From Trissonchulus latispiculum (lineage: Eukaryota; Nematoda; Enoplea; Enoplida; Ironidae), in NCBI GenBank assembly GCA_030248195.1, contig JASAND010030866.1, positions 1 to 64,000 on the forward strand: a stretch of DNA of 64,000 bases. Direction: 5' to 3'. This document shows, piece by piece, positions 14,601 through 26,600 of this stretch (positions are counted from its first letter, which is position 1; every line of letters begins with the position of its first letter). The notes beneath the pieces were generated by a model. That model was given only the letters and a program-made list of their open reading frames with translations. It did not search any database and had not been told where the DNA came from. Both the position numbers and the translations under genes were made by a program.

Positions 14601-17600
14601 CCGGGGCCGGGTCCGGGGCCGGATTTTACCCAGACCCTAATTTTTCGGTACTGGCCGGCCAAAGTTGGTGAATTTTGGGTCGAACTTTGAACTTAATTTT
14701 TTCGCTTATTTTGCTACATGGGTGGCTCAAATTTTGCATACAAAGGTTTTTTGGGACGGAGAATCGATTCCCGCTACGAGTTTTGCTGCCCGAGTAACCC
14801 AAGTTGCTGGGCTGGTTCTACTTGACCGTCTGAGGGGTCATGCCGGTAACCGCTTCCCGGAGGTCCATAGTAGGCTTTACTTTGCCTCTCCAAACTTTGT
14901 CTATAGGGGTTTTCTGGTGCGCCCAGCTCATTCCCGGTGTCCGTTTTCCCGTCTGACCCACCCATCTTGCTGTGCTGGTTCCACTTTGCCGTCTGGAGGG
15001 TCCGGTCGGTACCGACTTCCGGGAACACCATATAGGACTGTACATAGCTTGACAAAACATTGTCTATAGGGGTTTTCTGGTGCGCCCAGCTCATTCCTGG
15101 CATCCGTTTTGCCGTCTGACCCACCCATCTTGCTGTGCTGGTTCCACTTTGACATCTGGAGGGTCAGGTCGGTGGGAGGTCATGGGGTCAAAAATGAAAA
15201 TTTTCAAAAGTGGTCAAATTTGGTATCAAATGAAAGCGCTAAGCGAGCTGAGCAACTTTTGTCATAGAACTGCATGCTCAAAGTGGCTGTAGAGTGCTGT
15301 GGCGGGGTGGGGCGGGGACTTAGGCGATTTTCGGTCAAAAATAAAATTTTTCAAAAGTGGTCAAATTTGGTACCAAATGAAAGCCCTGAGCGAGCTGAGC
15401 AACTTTTGTCATAGAACTGCATGCTCAAAGTGGCTGTAGAGTGCTGTGGTGGGGTGGATTGGGGACTTAGGCAATTTTCGGTCAAAAATGAAATTTTTCA
15501 AAAGTGGTCAAATTTGGTACCAAATGAAAGCCCTGAGCGAGCTGAGCAACTTTTGTCATAGAACTGCATGCTCAAAGTGGCTGTAGAGTGCTGTGGTGGG
15601 GTGGATTGGGGACTTGGGCGATTTTCGGTCAAAATGAAATTTTTTAAAAGTGGTCAAATTTGGTACCAAATGAAAGCCCTGAGCGAGCTGAGCAACATTT
15701 GTCATAGAACTGCATGCTCAAAGTTGTGGAGTGCTGTGGTTGGCTTGCTCGCTATTGTTGAAGATATCTATACATACCTTCATGAGCATACATACATATA
15801 TAAAATAATAGAAAACAAGAACAAAAAGTGCTCCTTCGTCGCATGTAAAATACATATGAGTCTTCGTAGGCAGGTTGTACATAAGTGTGGCAGAAGGAAA
15901 AATAAAAAGGTTAAATTAAAATAAAACATTAATAATTTGAAGAAGGATAACGCTCAATGTAAAGTGATGTGACGTCAGAAAATGTTTGGCTTAAAGAAAG
16001 TTGAGGAAAGGGCAAAAATGAAAAGTTAAACCAGTCTTGCTTGAAACTCGGTGCTGAGCGGTGGTGCTCAAAAGTTGCTCTCTCTCTGTCTGAAGATTGC
16101 AAGCAGAAGAAAATTGCAGAAGCAAGACGGCCGAAGGTTGCTCCAGTGAAATAAGAAGATTGCTCAGATTCAGAAGATTGCTCAATCAAGAAAGGCTTGG
16201 AAGTCAGATCAGAGGGTAGGAGCGTGGTGCTTAGTTCGTGTATAATTAGTGTGTCAAACAGTCGAAGTAATAACCATATATTAAAGGACATAGGTACAGA
16301 ATTAACAGAAGCGGGCTGACAGTAAATGCTAAGAAAGTATTAGGTAAAGGAAGTCACGTTACAAGTGTTCGCTTTTCCTAAGGAGCACTCCTCCGGTCGT
16401 TCCTTCAGTAATATGTATCGGCTCTTGTCCGCATTATAGCCTATGTAACTGTGGATGTTTTCTAAGTGCATCACTTGTGCCTCTCCTTCTACTGGTATTG
16501 AAACAGTTTTGATCTTCCACAAATCATAGTGATACTTTTCATCTATCATGGGGAGTCTAAGCTGAATCAGCAGCGCCCCTGGCTTTATGGCCACCGTGTG
16601 TACCAATTTATTCACGTAGTACTCGGCCACTTCGTTGCTACTGTATTCGAGCTTCAGGGAATGATTCGTCAACTGAGTTTCTAGCGTCTTAATCATGATT
16701 CTCAATGTTCTTGGGGCCACTAAACTTGGGGTAAGGTAACCTCTTTCTAGATGGGTCACTCCTTCTACTAAGGCGTACGCGTCTTGAATTTGATCATGCC
16801 AGTTAAGAATAGAAGTTATCCAGGCAACGGTGTCCAGCAGAACCAGCGTTTGAGTTTGCGCCAATGTACCCATCCACGCCAGTTCCTTTTCGATTTCTTT
16901 AACGTGTTCTTTTATTTCCTTCTGCATATACTGCAGCTGAATTAGGGAGGTGTTGATCAGATTAAGTCTGGAATCTACATTTTTGAAACCCTCCATGGTG
17001 AGCTTTGACAAGGAGATCAGGTGGGTTTGAGTTTCTTGTAATCCTGCCTGAAGTCCGGTGACACGATCATCCAGGGAAGTGAGGGCTGTCCTGACACTCT
17101 TAGCAGAGACACCATTGGTGTTGCACGCACCAAAGATCGACTCTATGAAGCATGCGAAACCTTGTAGGATCCCTCTCTTTTGTCTTTGATGCTCACCTTT
17201 GTTCGCCATCACTAACATTACTAAATCGTGCGACAGTTCTTTCAACTCCGTTCGCAGTTGGGTCTCTGTCATGTGCACACTCTCGTTAAGTTGGTAGGCT
17301 AACGCACAAAGTTGGCTACCCAGAGCCTTAGCCCAGCCCAATTTCACAGAGTTCCAAGTTTCCTTTGTGCACTCCGGCAATTCTCTCAACTCTGGTAACT
17401 CAAGGGCTATCGGTATGTGGATGTGATGGTAGAGGAAGGTGGGAGCGCCATTGTAGCCTCCCACTCAAGGGCTCAAGGGCTTTATGAATTTAACACTATG
17501 CCTATGGGGCTAACCAATGCTCCAAGCACGTTTCAAAGATTAATGGAATTTCTACTAAATGGCCTCATTTGGCAAAACGTTTTGATTTACTTAGACGATA

Positions 17601-20600
17601 TTTTGGTATACTCCTCAAATTTTGAAGAACATTTGCTTCATCTGAAACAAGTTTTTGAAAGACTACAATACGGAGGTCTCAAGCTAAAGCCAAAAAAGTG
17701 CAAACTTTGCAAAGAAGCAGTAGAATTTTTGGGCCACGTAATTTCTGCTAGAGGAATCGAACCGAACGACGTGAAAACAGCGGCGATTAAAAATTTTCCA
17801 ATACCGCAATCAGCGAAAGCTGTGAGAAGTTTTCTTGGTTTGGCGTCGTATTATCGACGGTTCATTCAGAACTTTGCAAATGTAGCAGAACCGTTGCACA
17901 ACTTGACTAAAAAGAACGTAGAATTTAAATGGACAGATGAATGCAAGGCAGCGTTTGAAGAGCTCAAACGCAGATTGGCAACCGCGCCGGTAATGAAGTA
18001 CCCAAACTTCAATCAAACATTCTATCTCGTCACGGATGCCAGTGATGTAGGTATCGGAGCGATCCTGAGTCAAAAGGATGAAAAAGGGTCAGAACAGGTT
18101 ATAAGCTATGCATCTAGGTCCCTAAATAGTGCGGAAAGAAACTATTCAACCACAGAAAAAGAGGCATTAGCTGTAGTTTGGGGATGCAAGTATTACCGTC
18201 CTTACCTATATGGACGACATTTCGTAGTGGTAACCGATCACGCGCCACTGAAATGGCTGATGGGTATAAAGGACCCATCAGGAAGATTGGCGCGTTGGGC
18301 CCTAGCGTTGCAAGAATACGACTTTGAAATTGTCCATAGAGCAGGAAAGTTAAATGAGAGTGCAGACGCTCTTTCAAGGTATCCCCCAGAAGGACGGGAC
18401 GAATGGATGGTGGTTCAGGCAGTATTGGAAATCGATCAGGAAGATCACAACACGGCACCTGAATGCCTACAACCGTTTGAAAAAGCGCAATGGCAAGTTG
18501 AACAGCAGGCCGACGCGGAAGTTTCAGAACTGATTGGCATGCTGACGAACCCAGATGCACGAAAGCTACAAAGAACAGCTCAAAAGGCGGATGAATTTGT
18601 AGTCGAGGACGGGATACTAATTCATCTCTGGATCGACACAAACAGCCGCCGACGGGAAACTCTATATAAGCAGGTGGTAGTACCAGAAAGTTTGCGCATG
18701 GAAGTGCTCGAAGCCATGCACGACGATCCGATTGGAGGGGGACACCTAGGTATAGAACGGACCTATCTGAAAACGAAACAGAGGTTTTATTGGCCTAATC
18801 TGTACTCAGATGTGAAGCACTGGTGCCAATCGTGTGCCACGTGTGCGACTAAGAAAAATCCACCCAGGAAGACAAAGGCTCCAATGAGAAGTATTCCAGT
18901 TACAGGACCGTGGGACATGGTAGCCATTGACTGCGTAGGGCCATTGCCAACCACACCTAGAGGAAATAAATACATTGTTGTCTTCTGTGACTATTTAACC
19001 AAATGGCCAGAGGCGTTCGCCACAGACAACATCAAGTCAGACGTGATAGCTAGGCTCATAGTGGAGGAAATCGTGTGCCGACACTCGACACCAAGGATCT
19101 TACTGACAGATCGGGGCACTAACTTCCAGTCGGAATTGGTTCGCAGTGTGTGCCGCCTACTACACACCAGGAAGCTGCAAACAACCGCTTTCCATCCTCA
19201 GACGGACGGGTTAGTGGAAAGGCTAAACAAGACACTGATCACGATTATATCCATGTACGTGTCAACACATCAAAGGGACTGGGATCAGTTCTTGCCATAT
19301 GCGCTGTATGCCATTCGTACTGCGCCTCAGGAAAGCACTGGAGAAAGTCCATTCTTCCTTACGTATGGGCGGAAACCTAGGTTTGCAATTGAAGCTAGCC
19401 TAGACGCTGAGGAGATAGGAACAGATCCAGAAGAATACAAAACACAGATGCTGGAAAATATCAGTGAAGCCAGACGCTTAGCGGCACAAAATATCGGCAA
19501 GGCACAAAGACACCAAAAAGCAGAATATGATAAACGAGTATCGTTTAAGGTTTTCGAGCCAGGCGACTATGTATGGCTACATGTTCCATCAATTGGAAAG
19601 CGGAAATGTAAGAAGCTATGTCATTTATGGCATGGACCTTACCTCATCATGGAACGATTATCAGAGCTAAACTACCTAATTCGAGCGGAGAGGGAGAACA
19701 CCAGAAATCCTGACAAGGTCGTTCACGTAAATCGGTTAACGCCTTGCGTGCGCAGCGACGTTCCAGTACAAGATTCGGCCGAGGAGGTGTTAGATGAGGG
19801 AGAGGAAGAAACCAGAGATATGAAACCAGTCACAGAACCATCGATGCCAGCAGTTACAGATGAGCGTTTCCCACCAGGAACCGTAGTGTGGGCAAAGCTT
19901 AGAGGCTATCCATGGTGGCCCAGCGTAGTCATCTTACCGTCGGATATTCCAAATACCAAGCCACCAACCAAGGGTAGTTATGTGCCGGTGAAGTTCTTAG
20001 CAGAAGAGGCTCACGCATACTTGTCAGTGAAAAACATAAAACTGTACGACAGTTATAAGCCCGAGGAATCTAAATTAACGGAAGGAATTAAACAGGCAAT
20101 TTCAGAGGCAGACAACATGAGGAAGACTACCGTAGGACAGACAATGGGTGCCATAGTAGAAACTACCAAAGCCAGCTCGATGTCATGGACATGGATATGG
20201 GCGTACATGTTAGTGGTATTGCTGATAGTAAGGTTGACAAATTCAGAAGAAATCCTAGTGAACTCGACTGCACTCGATACACCCCACCTTAAGATCAACG
20301 CAAAATACGGAGTCGTGTTTCAGCATGTGGGAGGCTACAATGGCGCTCCCACCTTCCTCTACCATCACATCCACATACCGATAGCCCTTGAGTTACCAGA
20401 GTTGAGAGAATTGCCGGAGTGCACAAAGGAAACTTGGAACTCTGTGAAATTGGGCTGGGCTAAGGCTCTGGGTAGCCAACTTTGTGCGTTAGCCTACCAA
20501 CTTAACGAGAGTGTGCACATGACAGAGACCCAACTGCGAACGGAGTTGAAAGAACTGTCGCACGATTTAGTAATGTTAGTGATGGCGAACAAAGGTGAGC

Positions 20601-23600
20601 ATCAAAGACAAAAGAAAGGGATCCTACAAGGTTTCGCATGCTTCATAGAGTCGATCTTTGGTGCGTGCAACACCAATGGTGTCTCTGCTAAGAGTGTCAG
20701 GACAGCCCTCACTTCCCTGGATGATCGTGTCACCGGACTTCAGGCAGGATTACAAGAAACTCAAACCCACCTGATCTCCTTGTCAAAGCTCACCATGGAG
20801 GGTTTCAAAAATGTAGATTCCAGACTTAATCTGATCAACACCTCCCTAATTCAGCTGCAGTATATGCAGAAGGAAATAAAAGAACACGTTAAAGAAATCG
20901 AAAAGGAACTGGCGTGGATGGGTAGATTGGCGCAAACTCAAACGCTGGTTCTGCTGGACACCGTTGCCTGGATAACTTCTATTCTTAACTGGCATGATCA
21001 AGTTCAAGACGCGTACGCCTTAGTAGAAGGAGTGACCCATCTCGAAAGAGGTTACCTTACCCCAAGTTTAGTGGCCCCAAGAACATTGAGAATCATGATT
21101 AAGACGCTAGAAACTCAGTTGACGAATCATTCCCTGAAGCTCGAATACAGTAGCAACGAAGTGGCCGAGTACTACGTGAATAAATTGGTACACACGGTGG
21201 CCATAAAGCCAGGGGCGCTGCTGATACAGCTTAGACTCCCCATGATAGATGAAAAGTATCACTATGATTTGTGGAAGATCAAAACTGTTTCAATACCAGT
21301 AGAAGGAGAGGCACAAGTGATGCACTTAGAAAACATCCACAGTTACATAGGCTATAATGCGGACAAGAGCCGATGCATATTACTGAAGGAACGACCGGAG
21401 GAGTGCTCCTTAGGAAAAGCGAACACTTGTAACGTGACTTCCTTTACCTAATACTTTCTTAGCATTTACTGTCAGCCCGCTTCTGTTAATTCTGTACCTA
21501 TGTCCTTTAATATATGGTTATTACTTCGACTGTTTGACACACTAATTATACACGAACTAAGCACCACGCTCCTACCCTCTGATCTGACTTCCAAGCCTTT
21601 CTTGATTGAGCAATCTTCTGAATCTGAGCAATCTTCTTATTTCACTGGAGCAACCTTCGGCCGTCTTGCTTCTGCAATTTTCTTCTGCTTGCAATCTTCA
21701 GACAGAGAGAGAGCAACTTTTGAGCACCACCGCTCAGCACCGAGTTTCAAGCAAGACTGGTTTAACTTTTCATTTTTGCCCTTTCCTCAACTTTCTTTAA
21801 GCCAAACATTTTCTGACGTCACATCACTTTACATTGAGCGTTATCCTTCTTCAAATTATTAATGTTTTATTTTAATTTAACCTTTTTATTTTTCCTTCTG
21901 CCACAAACTAGCCTTTAAAATACATATGAGTTCCGTAGGGAGGTTGTAAATTAAGGAAAACAAGTTGCAACCGCTTAACATATGAGCCTGTCCTACAACG
22001 AGGCTCATATTGGCGTCACAGTGCATTCCACATTAAAGCCTCATTAAAGAACCTCAGCTTCATCCACATCACGGAAAAATGAATAGAGGTCATGGCCCAG
22101 AAGAAATGGACTGAAGTGAACTACGACTGCTCAAGCTGAACTGTACATGCAACCTGATGTTTCCTGAAACACTATGGCACACCTCTAATGCATTCTCGAA
22201 ACACTTTCACATTATACATACGCAGAATGCGTTCCCACTTGGCTGTGAGTCAGAGCGCCTCATCATGGCGTACCGTATTGAGCATATGCACACTATAATG
22301 ACTGATCAACATTATATATATGAAGGATAATTTGTAATGAAAAGCTTTATGCAGTATACAATGTATTTATATAAAAGTACAATATATATCTGCAAATTAT
22401 TCGTATTATGACATACGCCAATATGAGCCTCGTTGTAGGACAGGCTCATATGTTAAGCGGTTGCAACTTGTTTTCCTTAATTTACAACCTCCCTACGGAA
22501 CTCATATGTATTTTAAAGGCTAGTTTTTGCTTGTGTACAACCTGCCTACGAAGACTCATATGTATTTTACATGCGACGAAGGAGCACTTTTTGTTCTTGT
22601 ATATATATACTATTTAGTGAGTATACATACGTGTTATAGGTGTTAGGAGAAGATGCTGATGGACCGGATAATGGGCCTCCATTCAAGTTCAGTCTGGGTC
22701 CTGGTTTTCAATACGATAAAGAATTTACTGTGGACTTTGACCAGTGTAAGCTTAGTTGTTTTCTTTACTTGTAGTAAAAGGTACTGTTTAAAATATTTGC
22801 AGGAGTATATATATTAGTAATTAACTGTAATACACTATAGCTCAAAAGCTTTATATTTGTCGCTGTAATTATGGGTGGTGTAAAAGGTCCGTCCATAACC
22901 TTATTTGATTGCGACACAGTAGTCAGTCCGTAGTTATTGTTTCTGTTTTTGGAATAGTCAAATACTTTTAATGACCAATTTAGCTTAGACGTTCTGGAAA
23001 CTCCTACCTTCTTGACCAGGGTATTTTTAGGGATTTTTTTCGGGGGAGGTGCTTCCCGGGGGGGCCCCCCCCCCCCGGGCCCGGGGGGGGGAAGAAATTT
23101 TCGGGGGGGGGGGACGATTTTTTGCAAAAATGAGCCAAAAAATGGTATTTTTTGGCGTATTTTGCATGGTGAAGCACAAAAAGTTCTCAAAAATGCCAGG
23201 ATTTAAGGTATAAATAGCCATTTTTACGAAAAAATCTCCGGCGAAGCCGGAAAATTTTTGAAAATTTGACCATTTTTGGAAAATATGTAGACCTCATTAA
23301 GGGGGCAGACAAAAATCCCGGGTGGGGGCGATTTCGGGGTGGAAAGCATTTTCGGGGGGGGGGAAGGTCAATTTCGGGGGGGGCCCCCCCCCCCCCTCTA
23401 AAAAATACCCTGTTGACAAAAGTTTGCCATCTTTCGGGTTCGGAAGGATGATGCTGCCATGCAAGCAGGGCAGCTCGAGCTGAATCGCTGTGCTTCTACC
23501 CGTATTATGGGGGGTCTCTTTGCTCAGAAGTCTATAGTCACGGATTTCGCTCATTTTCGCACATAATATGCCCCACATTGACGCAGATAGAAGCAATATT

Positions 23601-26600
23601 ACGCAACCGCACTAGTCTTGTTTTGAGTACCCATGGGGACTACAAAATATGTGAAAATAGCAAAAGCGGCTCGGAAAATGGGCGAAAATGTGATTCCCCC
23701 CCCTTAAGCTACATCACACTTGGGGTTTGTCTTGCTGTGAGGCAAAGACTGTAATTGCCTTTATTTTGCACTGAAGACTTGTGTTCTACTCCTCGAGCAA
23801 GCCATCAGATATAGCAACGCCGATACGGGCGGATCATGTGTCTTAAAAGTAGAAGACATCGTCCATCGAGGTGTCGAACCTGTTCCTGGCTAGTACTTTG
23901 CATCTTCAGATGATCATCGTGTTGTCCTGTCTAATGTAGCAACATATCTTCATTTTTCGGACATTTTGAAAATTGTAACTTTACTTCTTCGTGTTAATTC
24001 CTGCCTTTTTTTAAAATGCCGTCTTTTTAGTTACTCAATTCGGTGAGTTCATGCTGTTTCGTGTTATAGTTGCCAATGCAAACTTATTTCAATATTTCAG
24101 CTATGGATGGTGGAAATGGTGGGGTTCGGATAAAACCAAAGATGAAATTGGATAGAGAAAAGCAGAAGACTTATATGATTCCTTTGTCTGTTAGTGATAG
24201 CGGAAAGAAACCACAACCAAAGGGTGGCGTCAGACATTTGGAAATTGTAATTGGTGATATAAATGATAATCCTATGACGGACGGAACGAAAGATGTTCAT
24301 GTATTTAGCTACCAAGGTTTGTCTTTTGTAGTTGGAAAAGAGAGATAAAATGCTAGAACAGTTTCGTCTGGTTGCATTTCGTATTCTCGTTTTTGAATTT
24401 CGAAAAGTTTTGTAAACTCCCTTTCCGGACTGGTTTTCTCTCCGATTATATAGACAGATACCAGCATTGAATATTCTAAAGTCTGATTAGTTTTAGAGAT
24501 TTCTATGCTTTATACTTTACTAATCATTTGATGTAGATCAGACTACTGGCATTAGCATCTACTTCAAGTAGCAATCATGGGGATTGTTTTGTTTGTTTTG
24601 TTTCCTTTTATGTTTTTTGTGCTTCAGTGAAAATATTTTTGTGTGATATAACTGATTGATTTGTCTCTATAGAACAGCTCAAACGATCACCAATTGGTAG
24701 GGTCTATGTGACTGATAAGGATGATTGGGATTGGCCAGACAAAACGTTTCGATGGAGAAGTAATCCTGGACAGCTATTTGATTTGGACACTGACACTGGC
24801 ATGGTCTTTATCAAGGATAATGTGAAGGCTGGCAGTTATAACTTGGAAGTACGTTACTATACTATGCTGTCGCTGTGTTGTGAATGCGAAAACTCTGTGT
24901 AGCAGGTTGTAGATACGTTTACTTGGGACACAGCAAAGTATTATCTAATATTATTTTCTGTTCAGTCTATTCTAAATAATTTAGTTTTTTAATATAAGTT
25001 GTGGCAAGAATAAAACACTAAGCACTTCTTATTAAGCCTTGCAGTAGGCTCGAAACATTAAAGCCAAAATCTCGGGGGTTTCTCAACGTTTATGCAGAAA
25101 CATACCACATTGATGCTGTTTTAAAACAGTAGTGATGTTTCAGCACCTGAAACTGAAACTGAAGCTGAAAATAGTAGAGCTCCACGCCTGAAACTGAAAC
25201 TGATATTATTTTGATTTGCCGCCTGAAACTGAAACAAATTCTGAAGGAAACAGACTTGAAACTGAAACTGAAACAATTTCAGTCGACCATTGAATTTGAA
25301 AATAATTTGAGCTCTTGCTTGGCCCGAAAGTATCAACAATTTCAGTCTACGCTTGGACTGAAAATTCTAATTTCAGATAACGCTTAGCCTTAAAATATAT
25401 ACCATTTTCAGATGATGAGTCAACTGAAATTATTATCAACTCGAACATATGCATTTTGATACGTTTTTTGCAATGTTCTGCTGTTGTATTGTATGTATCA
25501 AAGAAATCATTTCTCCTTTCGAGTACGCAGTTTTATAACTGGATACATTCTATTCTGACCATAGCAGTCACTACGTATTTGCTGCTGTCGCTTCTTTAAA
25601 TTTAACAAATTTTTCTGATTTGAACTTTTTTACTGTTAAATATGGAATTTTTACTGAAACCTGAAACTGAAACTGAATCTGAGATTGCGACAAGCAACCG
25701 CTTGGACCTGAAACTGAAAATCCTCAATTTGCAAGACTGATACTGAAACTGAAAATAAATGGGCCGCCTGAAACATCGCTAAAAACAGGCGATTTCGTCG
25801 CCTTATCGTCATACTATATCTTAAACAAAGAAAATCGTACGGTAATAATTTTATATCACCGTTGCTGAGAAATAACTCTTTTTACCCAATAAAAATTGTG
25901 TACTTAGTTGTTGCAGCCAGTTACTTAAAATGTGGCAAACTTTGAAAATTGGTTAAATCCCTTTTATATTCGATCATGCTGAAAGTGTTTACACACTGAA
26001 ACCCCATTTGAGATTCGGCCTTTCGTGGCTTAATACCATTAGTAAAGGCTCAGTTTCTTGCGCTTAGTATCAGTGCGTTTGGATGTTGTTTTTAGTGAAA
26101 AATTTACGCGCGCACTTTTATGCGAATTTTTCGGGTCGGAGGTGCTGCAGTGTCAATTATTTTTTTAGTTATATCACACCTCCACTTTTATTAAACAATG
26201 TTAGGGCTAAAATAGTCAGATCAGATTTTCTCGGCTGTTTGTTGTCCCATTTTTAAGAGAACGTGTCTTTGCAGGTTGATGTCACTGACAACAAGCTGAA
26301 TCAAAAGGCTGTTGGGACACTACACATTACAGTTGAGAATGTTCCAGAGGAAGCCTTCAAGAATTCAGGATCCATGAGAATTCAAGGTAATTTAAACAAA
26401 GATTGGATAATCTTGTGCATGGTTGTCTAATCCAGAATATTCGATCCAACGTGTTATGTCAACAGTGATCGGATAAATAATTGGAAATGCACTCTTGTGG
26501 TGAATCTTACTGGAGGATTCGAAACTTGCCTTACATGGGTTTTTCGAGTCACTCATTTTTTCTGAGTGGTGTGTCTGATTACGTCCGACTTCGCTATAGC

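Larger units (their letters stand above)
15815..22600. mobile_element. Rearranged Ty3/gypsy-type env-bearing retroelement with inverted ends
   Basis: The outer ends are inverted copies of each other: 15815-17464 is the reverse complement of 20327-22600, apart from a 620-bp insertion in the right arm. The arms carry the 3' part of env plus LTR-like sequence. The centre (17465-20326) holds pol from mid-RT onward. The 5' LTR, gag, protease and N-terminal RT are missing, replaced by the inverted env/LTR end. The two env copies differ at only about four residues, so the inversion is young. No clear target-site duplication was found. Confidence 0.85.

Noticed and set aside
14774..15155. Overlapping ORFs on both strands at 14.7-15.2 kb
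   Set aside because: They arise from the 180-bp tandem repeat, which happens to lack stops in several frames.
21500..21862. 120-codon ORF also present inverted at 15929-16291
   Set aside because: It lies in LTR-like sequence, and the two copies are mirror images from the inversion, so conservation is not evidence of coding.
23012..23596. Several short ORFs rich in Gly/Pro
   Set aside because: Produced by G/C homopolymers in a transposon remnant.
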